Positions 44,963 through 53,276 of a stretch of 64,000 bases of DNA are shown here, in pieces (positions within the stretch are counted from its first letter, which is position 1; the number at the start of each line of letters is the position of its first letter). The DNA is from JARYLZ01 sp964388275. GTDB taxonomy: Bacteria > Bacteroidota > Ignavibacteria > SZUA-365. A model generated the notes under the pieces. It did no database searches, had not been told where the DNA came from, and worked only from the letters and a program-made list of their open reading frames with translations. Both the position numbers and the translations under genes were made by a program. Location: positions 1 to 64,000 of the forward strand of contig CAYLZD010000009.1 of assembly GCA_964388275.1 (NCBI GenBank). The letters are read 5' to 3'.

Positions 44963-45970
44963 TTATTTGATGCTTTGGAGAAGGCGCGCGGCCTCCTTGG
45001 CGAAATACGTCAAAATCATATCTGCGCCTGCGCGCTTTATGCCTGTAAGGGCTTCGAGCATGACGCGGTCGTGGTCTATCCAACCATTTGCAGCGGCCGC
45101 CTTTATCATGCTGAATTCCCCGCTGACCTGATACGCGGCCGTCGGCATTCCGAATGCTTCTTTCACGCCGCGTATGATGTCGAGGTAAGGTCCGGCGGGT
45201 TTTATCATGATGATGTCCGCGCCTTCCTCGATGTCGATTTGCGCTTCACGAAGCGCTTCGTCGGCATTTGCGGGATCCATCTGGTGCGAACGCCTGTCTC
45301 CGAAAGCCGGTGTCGATTCCGCGGCTTCCCGGAACGGGCCGTAGAAACCGGAAGCGAACTTGGCTGCGTACGACATGATCGGAAGGTTGATAAAACCGCG
45401 CGCATCGAGGATTTCCCGGATGACCGCGACGCGGCCGTCCATCATATCCGACGGAGCGACCATATCGGCGCCGGCCTCGGCATGCGAGAGAGCTTCCTTC
45501 GCCAGCAGTTCCAGCGTCTCGTCGTTTAAAATCTCATTTCCGCGCACGACTCCGCAGTGGCCGTGCGAAGTATATTCGCACATACAGACATCCGTGATTA
45601 CGACCAGACCTTTGACCGCCCGTTTCAGGGCTCTCACCGCCTGCTGCACCATGCCGTCCGGAGCCCAGGCCTCCGAACCGGTCTCATCCTTATGCCGCGG
45701 AATACCGAAAAGAATGACGGCGGGAACTCCCAGTTTATAGGCATCCCTCGCGTCCTTGACTATCTGATCAACGGACTGCTGGAAAACGCCGGGCATGGAG
45801 GCGACGGGTTTGCGATGATTCTTTCCCGGCGCCACGAACAGCGGATATATAAAATCCTTTGGAGTCAGTACAATTTCGCGCACCATCGAGCGTAATCCCT
45901 CCGTCATTCTGGTGCGCCTCGTACGCGCGAACGGCGGGTAGAAAGTCGAACCGAACTCACCTTTCTCCAT
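44963..45970 (-). CDS. hemB: Porphobilinogen synthase (delta-aminolevulinic acid dehydratase)
   Basis: A 335-residue enzyme joining two 5-aminolevulinate molecules to porphobilinogen for heme. The TIM-barrel carries the metal site VCMCEYTSHGHCG (three Cys, so the zinc-dependent type), the Schiff-base Lys in SYAAKFASGFYGPF (about 200) and the second active Lys in IIMIKPAGPYLDI (about 256). ATG 45970 has AGGA 7 nt upstream. An upstream TTG at 46012 is open but unneeded. It follows the hemY-type oxidase by 55 nt on the same strand, an operon for heme synthesis. Confidence 0.96.
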   Translation of the reverse strand: MEKGEFGSTFYPPFARTRRTRMTEGLRSMVREIVLTPKDFIYPLFVAPGKNHRKPVASMPGVFQQSVDQIVKDARDAYKLGVPAVILFGIPRHKDETGSEAWAPDGMVQQAVRALKRAVKGLVVITDVCMCEYTSHGHCGVVRGNEILNDETLELLAKEALSHAEAGADMVAPSDMMDGRVAVIREILDARGFINLPIMSYAAKFASGFYGPFREAAESTPAFGDRRSHQMDPANADEALREAQIDIEEGADIIMIKPAGPYLDIIRGVKEAFGMPTAAYQVSGEFSMIKAAAANGWIDHDRVMLEALTGIKRAGADMILTYFAKEAARLLQSIK

Positions 45971-46025
45971 AGCTTGATCCTTCCTGTATCTGTTTTCTTG
46001 ATTCGTCTCCAAAAAGAGGACGCCG

Positions 46026-47480
46026 TCACTTTTCGCGCTTTACCCCATTCTCCATACTCCGGATCCTTCCCGCCGTCCGCTCCGCGGATACGACGCAATC
46101 GCCGACCGAAATGCCGCCGCGATAATTCGCACAGAAAAAAAGACCGGGAAGTTCTCGCTCCGTTTTTTCGATCTCGATCATCCTGTTCGTATGACCCAGA
46201 GTGTACTGCGGGATGGCGCGTTCCCATTTTGTCACATGCATGAAATCTGGTTTGTCCGGAACGCCCAGGACCATGCCCTGTTCGCGGAGCACAAGCTCTC
46301 CAATGGCATCCTCCGACAGCAGCGCTTTCTCCGGCTGGCGAGCGCCGCCCACGAAACTCGTCAACAGCGCACTCCCCGTTTCCGCCCTTCCTTCAAAGAG
46401 AGAGCTTGTGAATATCGTGCCGAGAATCTCGCGCCGCTCCACGCGCGGAATCAGAAAGCCGAAACCGTCAAGCGGATGCATGCCGGCCGATCTGCGGTAT
46501 TCCGTTGCGACAACGGCAACGGGCGGGTAATGAATACGCAAGAGAGCTTCCGCGGCCTTCGGCGCCAGATTCCGCACCAGAGGTCCGGCATCGTATGCCG
46601 CCATAGACAGGACGAGCACGCGGCACTGGTAACGAAAAATCCGATCCTTGCTCGAGGCGGTGATCCTGAAGCGATACCTGCCGTCTTCGATCCACTCGAT
46701 TTCTTGAACCGTTATCCCCGTTTCAACCCTCTTCAACATGCCGCCAAGCGCGGCTGTCAGGGTTTCCATGCCGTCAGCGAAGGAAAACATCCGGGCGGAC
46801 TGCTTTGCGGTTTCCCCGCTGCGTTTTCTTTCCCTTGCGCCGCGGATCTGTCCCTTTATCAGACCGCCGTAACGCTGTTCGAGAGCGTGCAATTTCGGAA
46901 ATGCGGCCTGAACACTGAGAGTGTCCGGATCGCCCGCATAAACGCCCGCGACGAATGGATTGATCGCATAGTCGAGGAACTCGGCCCCGAGCCGTCTTCG
47001 CACGAATTCCGAAACGGTTTCCTCCGTGTCAGCGGGCGAGGGCCCGATGAAGGGCTCGCGCAAAAGGCGCATCTTCCCCTTCCAGGAAAAGAGATCGGTA
47101 GAGATCAGCGCGGCCGGTGACATCGGGATGGGTTTGAGTTTGCCGTCTCGTAATATGAAACGTTTGTCGGACCGCGCATCAGCGTACTGTTTACGATTTT
47201 CGATGCCGGCTTCACGGATCAGCGAGGCAAGCAACGGTGTCGTCTCGAGTGTGCTGTTGGGACCGGCTTCGACGAGGCGGCCGTCGATCCGCTCGCTGCG
47301 TATGGAACCGCCCAGGCGTCCGGACCGTTCCAGCAGAAGCGCGTCATAGCCGTCTTCCTGCAACCGGCTGGCAAGAGCGAGGCCGGATATCCCCGCTCCC
47401 ACGATGATTATCTCCGCATTTGCAGCCGCATGCCCGTCGTTCAAACCGACATCCTCATCCTGGATAATGAATGTCGGCAT
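46026..47480 (-). CDS. hemY: Protoporphyrinogen oxidase (HemY/HemG-like, flavin-dependent)
   Basis: A 484-residue FAD-dependent oxidase making protoporphyrin IX, or coproporphyrin III in the alternative route. The dinucleotide motif IIIVGAGISGLALASRLQED begins near 25 and is followed by LLERSGRLGGSIRSERIDGR. VEAGPNSTLE is the substrate-side PPO motif, and the C-terminal FAD motif is FFCANYRGGISVGDCVVSAE. An extra 22-residue N-terminal stretch precedes the FAD fold, so the true start is uncertain. It is upstream of hemB in a two-gene heme unit and divergent from the SpoU methyltransferase. Confidence 0.92.
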   Translation of the reverse strand: MPTFIIQDEDVGLNDGHAAANAEIIIVGAGISGLALASRLQEDGYDALLLERSGRLGGSIRSERIDGRLVEAGPNSTLETTPLLASLIREAGIENRKQYADARSDKRFILRDGKLKPIPMSPAALISTDLFSWKGKMRLLREPFIGPSPADTEETVSEFVRRRLGAEFLDYAINPFVAGVYAGDPDTLSVQAAFPKLHALEQRYGGLIKGQIRGARERKRSGETAKQSARMFSFADGMETLTAALGGMLKRVETGITVQEIEWIEDGRYRFRITASSKDRIFRYQCRVLVLSMAAYDAGPLVRNLAPKAAEALLRIHYPPVAVVATEYRRSAGMHPLDGFGFLIPRVERREILGTIFTSSLFEGRAETGSALLTSFVGGARQPEKALLSEDAIGELVLREQGMVLGVPDKPDFMHVTKWERAIPQYTLGHTNRMIEIEKTERELPGLFFCANYRGGISVGDCVVSAERTAGRIRSMENGVKREK

Positions 47481-47710
47481 GGATCGGCAAAGAACCGGAA
47501 CCTTGCGCGCCGCTCATGTTCGTATACCGTTTTGCATTGTTCCAACAATTCCATTCCGGAAACTACCACCACGACGGAAATTTGACAACCTTGCGCATGT
47601 CGAGGCCTGCAATCGACACCCCGGATTCCCGTGCAATGATCCGCTGCTTGCATCGCAACTTGAAGAGGCCTATCCTTGAGCATCCTCTGCCTGCAGAAAG
47701 ACGACAGTCC

Positions 47711-48253
47711 ATGCCGCTACGAAAGCTCCGTCACGACGAAATAATCCGCGCAACTCCGCATGAACTTCAGCTGCGGCCTCGGTTCGCCATAACTCTGGTA
47801 GTGGACAATGTGCGCTCATTGTACAACATCGGGTCCATATTCCGATCCTGCGACGGTGCTCTCGTCGATAAAATATTCCTTTGCGGTTTCACTCCTCATC
47901 CGCCCCGGAAGGAGATATCCAAAACGGCCCTCGGCGCCGAGGACAGTGTGCCGTGGGAATACTCTTGGAGCATCGCCGATGTTCTCCAGCGGCTCAAATC
48001 GGAGGGCAAGACCATCGCGGCGCTCGAGCACACGGACGCGAGCGTGTCCTGTTTCGACTTGTCGCGTTCGATATTCCCTCTAGCGATCGTGGTCGGAAAC
48101 GAGGTGACCGGCATATCGCCTGCGGCTCTGGAGCTTTCCGACATGGCCGTCGAGATTCCGATGTTCGGCGTCAAGCAATCCCTGAACGTCGCGGTTGCAA
48201 CCGGCGTGATATTGTACGAATGCGTCCGGCTTCTCGTCTGCGGCTGCGATTGA
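47711..48253 (+). CDS. RNA methyltransferase, SpoU/TrmH family
   Basis: A 180-residue SPOUT enzyme that 2'-O-methylates tRNA or rRNA ribose using SAM in a knotted fold. Motif 1 is LVVDNVRSLYNIGSIFRSCD (near 28), motif 2 is FPLAIVVGNEVTGISPAAL and motif 3 is VEIPMFGVKQSLNVAVATGV. The protein is short and lacks an N-terminal extension, as in TrmL/TrmH minimal enzymes. The frame is open upstream to 47471, but ATG 47711 opens the homologous region (MPLRKLRHDEIIRAT). Target RNA unknown. Confidence 0.9.
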   Translation: MPLRKLRHDEIIRATPHELQLRPRFAITLVVDNVRSLYNIGSIFRSCDGALVDKIFLCGFTPHPPRKEISKTALGAEDSVPWEYSWSIADVLQRLKSEGKTIAALEHTDASVSCFDLSRSIFPLAIVVGNEVTGISPAALELSDMAVEIPMFGVKQSLNVAVATGVILYECVRLLVCGCD

Positions 48254-48316
48254 AAAGTCTCAATCCGCCCTGCTCTCCGGCCGCCGCTCCACAGTCCACC
48301 GAAGCGCGGCAGATAA

Positions 48317-49684
48317 TTAAAATCCGACGGCCAAGCCGAAAGTCACGCCCAGTTTCCAGGTATTATTCCATGCCCCATCCACGGAGTAATGGAGCATGGT
48401 TCCCTCCAGCCCCAGATTGAACATGGAATAATTGGTCGGATACATTTCGAGTCCCGTACGAAGTTTCAAAAGCGGGCCGAGTTCGGTGGCCCCGGCAAGC
48501 GCGCGCGCATAGGGAAAAACGAAATTCAAGATGCCGAATTCGGGGAGCGACACCTTCCACACGAGCCCGTACCAGTCGAGCATTTTGTTCCGTTGCACAA
48601 CACCGGCTATCCAGGGCGCCGGCGGCGAATAAACCAGACGTATCGGATCTTCAGTCGGCGCATTGTCGAGAAACACCATCGATTCGTACTCCTGCCCGAA
48701 AGTTTCCCGGCCGTATTCCACGCCGAAGGCATGATTCTCGGATATTTTGTAAACGGCGCTGATGGCCATGTCCTTGAACAGATCATGCGAATTGTAAGGC
48801 AGATCCACATCCGGCCAGGAGCGGCTGTTCAGAATGCGCATTTCAAAGATCAGATTGGACAGAAAACCGCCGGATTCGTTCCAGTCCAGAATCCTGCTCC
48901 TTTGCACGGCCGCGATTTCGAGCGGTTCCGGCGCGTTTGCGGGCAGTGGCTGAATCTCCCTGACATCCTCGATCGAGGAGCTGCGTTCGAGAGCGAGTGC
49001 TGCGGCGTTCCGTCCGGGATCCGGCTGCGGTATGCCGATGCCGGCCGGCGTCGTCTTCGCTTCTCCAGGACCGGCCGTCTCGCCGCTCCGGCATACTGTT
49101 GGCGGAGGATTGGAGGGCGGCATCGCGGCAAGGTTGTCGAGCGCGATGGTCATCTCCGGCCGGGCTGCGATTTTCTGACCGGGCCCATTGTCCACGAAAT
49201 CGCGGTGAGCCGCCTGTCCTTCCGCAGCGGCCATGAATGTCGCCTCGGTTTCACGGTTCGGCCGCAAGGACTCGTTGGAGCCTTGAAGCGATGCGGAGGA
49301 GGATCCGTTCTCGCGCATCGGCCGCGATCCGCTGTATACAAATAATGCGCCGCCGGTCAGGAGAGCGGTCAAAACTGCCGTGATGGCATGTGGAAGCAGC
49401 CGCTTGATTCTTGAAGGCATCGACCCGGGGGGCCGTGCCGCGGAAGCCGTTTCACCTGGAATGGACATGGTCTTTAGTCCAAGTCCGGCGAACAGTGACG
49501 CCGTCAGTCCGGATGGCGTCGTGACGGCACGGATATCCGCCTGAATCATGCTGTTCAGCCGGATATGCCCGCTGAACTCGGCTCGGAGTTCAGGATCAGC
49601 CGCTAAGCCGGCGAACAGTGTTTCCTCCTGTTCCGGCGGGAGGCCGTCGTCCAGATAGTGATGTAAAAGTTCCGAGGGAGTCAT
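48317..49684 (-). CDS. Dual membrane-spanning anti-sigma-like protein with C-terminal beta-barrel (Dma-like)
   Basis: A 455-residue protein in four parts. Residues 1-70 are a short helical cytoplasmic segment (LLHHYLDDGLPPEQEETLF; DPELRAEFSGHIRLNSM) like the N-terminus of zinc-less anti-sigma factors. One hydrophobic helix lies at about 96-118 after a basic SRIKRL. Residues 119-265 are a Pro/Ala/Glu-rich, low-complexity linker. Residues 270-455 alternate in amphipathic strands (AISAVYKISENHAFGVEYG; MLDWYGLVWKVSL; MFNLGLEGTMLHYSVDG; KLGVTFGLAVGF) and end in Phe, the outer-membrane barrel signal. It lies 70 nt behind the ECF sigma gene on the same strand. The order anti-sigma domain, TM, linker, barrel is that of Dma proteins of Bacteroides. 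The homology itself is untested. Confidence 0.78.
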   Translation of the reverse strand: MTPSELLHHYLDDGLPPEQEETLFAGLAADPELRAEFSGHIRLNSMIQADIRAVTTPSGLTASLFAGLGLKTMSIPGETASAARPPGSMPSRIKRLLPHAITAVLTALLTGGALFVYSGSRPMRENGSSSASLQGSNESLRPNRETEATFMAAAEGQAAHRDFVDNGPGQKIAARPEMTIALDNLAAMPPSNPPPTVCRSGETAGPGEAKTTPAGIGIPQPDPGRNAAALALERSSSIEDVREIQPLPANAPEPLEIAAVQRSRILDWNESGGFLSNLIFEMRILNSRSWPDVDLPYNSHDLFKDMAISAVYKISENHAFGVEYGRETFGQEYESMVFLDNAPTEDPIRLVYSPPAPWIAGVVQRNKMLDWYGLVWKVSLPEFGILNFVFPYARALAGATELGPLLKLRTGLEMYPTNYSMFNLGLEGTMLHYSVDGAWNNTWKLGVTFGLAVGF

Positions 49685-49754
49685 TTGAGCCGCCTGGCAA
49701 GCATTTTTGTTGAATTGTGTGTCTCTTTCGTCTGTCCTTGCGGGATAACGAGGT

Positions 49755-50330
49755 TCAGCCGTGTTTGGCGAGGTCGGTTATCCAGGGGGCGAGTATTCTG
49801 CGCACCTGATCCTTAGCTCTCATCACGCGCACCTTCAGGGAAGCCACCGTATCGCCGGTGATCTGCGAGATTTCCTTGTAGGACAGTCCCTGGTAGAACC
49901 GGAGTATGAATGCTTCTCTATAAGGCGTATCGAGGCACTCCAGGGCGGCGCCGACGATGCTGCAAAGTTCTTCACGCTCGTAGGGGTTTGTAAAAACCGG
50001 AGCTTCGTCGTCAGCCAGGGCAACGAATCTGGCTGTGCTCCGGCGGCAGTTGAGAAAAATGTTCCTCGCGCTGGCGATCAGATATGCGGCGATGTTGCAG
50101 ATCATCTCCGAGCGGTATTCATGATTGAAGAACCTTGTGAAGGTTTCCTGGAAAATATCGTTGGCGTCATCGCTGTTTCCGGACAAGCGCAAACAGAAGA
50201 GATACACTTTGTTGGAGTATCGTGAGTACATCTCCTCGAACGCGCCCTCCTTTTCTTCCCGCGTGCCGAGAAAAACACGGAACAATTCCGCATCGCTCAA
50301 CGAGCTGTATGTGCGTTTCGACTGCTTCAT
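49755..50330 (-). CDS. ECF-type RNA polymerase sigma factor
   Basis: A 191-residue sigma-70 family factor with region 2 (SNKVYLFCLRLSGNSDDAND then IFQETFTRFF) and region 4 (YREAFILRFYQGLSYKEISQ, TGDTVASLKVRVMRAKDQVR), with no region 1 or 3, so of ECF type. It directs RNA polymerase to a restricted set of promoters. It is followed by the membrane anti-sigma-like gene, so a sigma/anti-sigma switch is expected. Neighbouring target genes cannot be named. Confidence 0.94.
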   Translation of the reverse strand: MKQSKRTYSSLSDAELFRVFLGTREEKEGAFEEMYSRYSNKVYLFCLRLSGNSDDANDIFQETFTRFFNHEYRSEMICNIAAYLIASARNIFLNCRRSTARFVALADDEAPVFTNPYEREELCSIVGAALECLDTPYREAFILRFYQGLSYKEISQITGDTVASLKVRVMRAKDQVRRILAPWITDLAKHG

Positions 50331-50653
50331 GCGCTTCGTCGCATCATCGGTCCCGTCTCACATCCGCCTGTTTCCGGCGCACCTGCTCGAAGTTGACACC
50401 TGTGACACGAATTGGTTACAGAGGCCTCGCGGATCCGAACCGGGCGGCAACTGTCCGGACAGGGAACCGGGCATTTTGGCAGTCCCGGCGAGGCTCCGAT
50501 TACAGCTTTGATAATACGAAACTTCCGCGAATAAAGTTGCCGTCGGCAGGATGTGAAAATAGGCGCTATTGCATCCTCATTAGTAATGCTGTATATTCGC
50601 CTTCGATACAGTATTAATTAAGGTAAATTCAGACAACTACCAGAGTAAGTAAA
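50331..50653. other. Divergent promoter region between sigma and lrp
   Basis: 323 bases between divergent genes. The right third is markedly AT-richer than its surroundings and holds the lrp-glnA promoter listed separately. I see no coding frame or tRNA here. The sigma gene promoter, possibly self-recognised, should lie in the left part. Confidence 0.5.
50569..50597 (+). promoter_or_regulatory. Sigma-70-like promoter of lrp-glnA
   Basis: TTGCAT (50569-50574) and TATATT (50592-50597) are separated by exactly 17 bases in an AT-rich island, matching the -35/-10 pattern. The transcript would start near 50604, leaving a leader of about 50 bases before the GTG start. The following CAGTATTAATTAAGG is a possible Lrp-type operator. 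Confidence 0.5.
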
Positions 50654-51145
50654 GTGCTCGATCCGATCGATACGGCAATCGTTAAGTCTCTGCAGCTCAA
50701 CGGCCGCAAGCGCAGGAACCGCCTGGCGGAGGAAACAGGTTTGTCGCTGCCGGCGATAAGCGAGCGGCTCCGCAAACTGGAAGATCGGGGCTATATCACC
50801 GGTTACACGGCGTTGCTGGACGCGAAGAAATTCGGAAAGGATGTGACCGCCTTCATAGTGGTTTCCGTCGGACCTTCGAAACACTACGCAGAGTTCCTGG
50901 GCTGCGTGGACGAGCAGCCTGAGATACTGGAATGTCATGCGATCACGGGAGCCGGATCGCATCTCCTCAAAATCCGCACATCGAACACGGCATCGCTTGA
51001 GAAAATCCTGTCCGCGATTCAATCCTGGCACGGGGTACAGAACACGCGAACGAGCGTGGTGCTCTCAACGCGGAAGGAGACGCTGAACATCCCCGTCGAC
51101 GCATCAACAACCATCATGGAGAAATACAGGAATGACACTACATAA
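50654..51145 (+). CDS. Lrp/AsnC family transcriptional regulator
   Basis: A 163-residue feast/famine regulator with an N-terminal winged-helix domain (LDPIDTAIVKSLQLNGRKRR; LAEETGLSLPAISERLRKLE then DRGYITGY) and a C-terminal RAM effector-binding domain (VTAFIVVSVGPSKHYAEFLG; CHAITGAGSHLLKIRTSNTA). The start is the GTG at 50654. Its stop lies inside glnA (14-nt overlap), so the regulator and glutamine synthetase are co-translated. It probably senses an amino acid such as glutamine or leucine and controls this operon. Confidence 0.94.
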   Translation: MLDPIDTAIVKSLQLNGRKRRNRLAEETGLSLPAISERLRKLEDRGYITGYTALLDAKKFGKDVTAFIVVSVGPSKHYAEFLGCVDEQPEILECHAITGAGSHLLKIRTSNTASLEKILSAIQSWHGVQNTRTSVVLSTRKETLNIPVDASTTIMEKYRNDTT

Positions 51146-52562
51146 ACCTGAGGAAGTAGCCCGCGTACTGGACATCGTCGCCCGCGAAGGCGTGCGCATG
51201 GTGGACTTCAAGTTCATGGATTTCCCCGGGCAGTGGCAGCACTTCTCGGCGCCCGTGAGAAAGCTGACGGAGTCCACGTTTGAGGACGGTCTTGGTTTCG
51301 ACGGATCGAGTCTGCGAGGATTCAAGCGAATACACGAAAGCGACATGGTCATCATTCCCGATCCCAAGACGGCAGTGATAGATCCCTTCGCGAGAGAATC
51401 GACATTGAGCCTGATCTGCGACATATACGAGCCGTTGACGACGGAAAAATACGAGCGCTGCCCGCGAAACATCGCGCAGAAAGCGGAAGCTCAGCTTGTG
51501 CGCAGCGGCGTCGCCGACACAGCTTATTTTGGTCCCGAAGCCGAGTTCTTCCTCTTCAACGATGTGCGCTACTCCTGCGGGCCGAACCATGCGCGTTACG
51601 AGCTCGATTCCGTCGAAGGGCCATGGAACACCGCCCGCGACGAGAAACCGAATCTCGGTTACAAGCCGCGTTACAAAGAGGGATATTTTCCAGTGCCACC
51701 GACGGATCACCATAACGAAATCCGTAATGAAATGGTGCGCATTCTCATGGAATGCGGGCTCGACGTCGAGGCGCAGCATCACGAAGTGGCCAGCGGGGGC
51801 CAGTCGGAAATCGATTTGCGTTTCCAGCCGCTGGCAACGGCGGCCGATCAGCTTCTTCTCTTCAAGTATATCGTGAAGAATACCGCGCATCGAAACGGCA
51901 TGACCGCCACCTTCATGCCCAAACCCCTGTTCGGAGACAACGGATCAGGCATGCACGTCAACTTGAGCCTGTGGAAGAACGGCGAGCCCCTTTTCAGCGG
52001 CGATGGTTATGCAGGGTTGAGCGAAACGGCCTTGGGATTCATAGCAGGCCTGCTCGCTCACGCTCCGGCGCTATGCGCCTTCACCAATCCGACTACCAAT
52101 TCCTACAAACGGCTCGTTCCCGGTTACGAAGCGCCGGTGACCCTCGCCTATTCCCAGCGGAACCGCAGCGCAGCAATACGGATCCCGATGTATTCCACCT
52201 GCCCCCGTTCCAAGCGCATCGAGTTCAGAACGCCGGATCCATCCTGCAACCCTTATATCGCTTTCAGCGCCATACTTCTCGCCGGTCTCGACGGCATATT
52301 GAAAGGCATGCATCCAGGCGAACCGCTGGATTTGGATATCTACGAACTGAAGAACGGCGAGCTTGCGAATGTCCCGAGCACCCCCGAATCGCTCGGCGCC
52401 GCTCTGAAAGCATTGGAAAGCGATCACGAGTTCCTTCTAGAGGGCGGCGTTTTCACCACCGATGTCATAGAGACCTGGATCGACTACAAGCTCCACCGGG
52501 AAGTCAAGCAGCTTGCCCTGCGTCCGCATCCGATGGAATTCGAAATGTATTACGACGTATGA
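51132..52562 (+). CDS. glnA: Glutamine synthetase, type I
   Basis: A 476-residue enzyme forming glutamine from glutamate, ammonia and ATP. It has the N-terminal beta-grasp domain (VDFKFMDFPGQWQHFSAPV; DGLGFDGSSLRGFKRIHESD) and the catalytic domain (AEFFLFNDVRYSCG; VASGGQSEIDLRFQPL, GDNGSGMHVNLSLWKNGEPL, NPTTNSYKRLVPGYEAP, STCPRSKRIEFRTPDPSCN). The Tyr of DLDIYELKNGEL aligns with the adenylylation loop of enterobacterial GSI, so adenylyl control is possible. Its start overlaps the lrp stop. Confidence 0.97.
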   Translation: MTLHKPEEVARVLDIVAREGVRMVDFKFMDFPGQWQHFSAPVRKLTESTFEDGLGFDGSSLRGFKRIHESDMVIIPDPKTAVIDPFARESTLSLICDIYEPLTTEKYERCPRNIAQKAEAQLVRSGVADTAYFGPEAEFFLFNDVRYSCGPNHARYELDSVEGPWNTARDEKPNLGYKPRYKEGYFPVPPTDHHNEIRNEMVRILMECGLDVEAQHHEVASGGQSEIDLRFQPLATAADQLLLFKYIVKNTAHRNGMTATFMPKPLFGDNGSGMHVNLSLWKNGEPLFSGDGYAGLSETALGFIAGLLAHAPALCAFTNPTTNSYKRLVPGYEAPVTLAYSQRNRSAAIRIPMYSTCPRSKRIEFRTPDPSCNPYIAFSAILLAGLDGILKGMHPGEPLDLDIYELKNGELANVPSTPESLGAALKALESDHEFLLEGGVFTTDVIETWIDYKLHREVKQLALRPHPMEFEMYYDV

Positions 52563-52584
52563 ACTCCCCGTCCCCGGCGAGTCT

Positions 52585-53106
52585 TCAAAACCTGACGGCA
52601 AACACCAGCCGGGCGCCCGAAACCGCGTCCGTCTTCAGAGCTATCGAATCTCCGACGTCGAAATCGAACAGATGAGCGTCGACGAAGGCGTCGGCCACCT
52701 GCACCAGATACAACACCAGGAACCACCAGGCGTAAGTATCACGATTATTGCGATACAACTCGCGGAACTGCTTCAGCCGCAAATCCCCGGAACTGTTGGC
52801 CGGAGTAATCGAGGCGGCATACAGGTCCCTGTAATCGATAAAACTGCCATGCTCGACAATGACGCCCCGTACCAGAAACGCGCCGAGACCCACAACCACT
52901 GGAATCTTCCAGTAGGATTCATTGTACAACTGCCCCCATCCAGGCAGAACCGCAGAGCGGAACACAGCGCCGATGGGGGATTTCGACATCGAGTATTCCC
53001 TCTCGGCCGGCGCCGTCTTGAGGGTATCGAGCCCGGCTTCCTGCGCCCGTCCCCCGGTCTGCATGATCATGATCAGCGGCAGCATCTTGAAATAAAAACG
53101 TCGCAT
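52585..53106 (-). CDS. DUF5683 family membrane protein
   Basis: A 173-residue protein with an N-terminal signal (FYFKMLPLIMIMQTGGRAQE). The family core is SPIGAVFRSAVLPGWGQLYN then ESYWKIPVVVGLGAFLV, a Bacteroidota/Chlorobi-specific fold with a helical hydrophobic middle and YRDLYAASITPANSSG. A third hydrophobic segment is AWWFLVLYLVQVADAFVDAH. The C-terminus alternates like an outer-membrane strand (DAVSGARLVFAVRF). Function unknown. It is convergent with glnA (22 nt between stops). Confidence 0.9.
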   Translation of the reverse strand: MRRFYFKMLPLIMIMQTGGRAQEAGLDTLKTAPAEREYSMSKSPIGAVFRSAVLPGWGQLYNESYWKIPVVVGLGAFLVRGVIVEHGSFIDYRDLYAASITPANSSGDLRLKQFRELYRNNRDTYAWWFLVLYLVQVADAFVDAHLFDFDVGDSIALKTDAVSGARLVFAVRF

Positions 53107-53276
53107 GAGGCAACTTATGCGCGCCGGAGCAAACTAACAATGCATGATTACGCCCTCACCCGGACTGCTTTTTTCCGCCGCGCGGTCAAGGGATTTCCCT
53201 TTCGAAATCCGGATGATTGGATAACATTCAGCCTCTGACTATGTTCGATACCTGACAACAGGCAACTCTCAGAAAT

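Noticed and set aside
51138..51890. Minus-strand frame over glnA
   Set aside because: Shadow of a textbook glutamine synthetase; no independent evidence.
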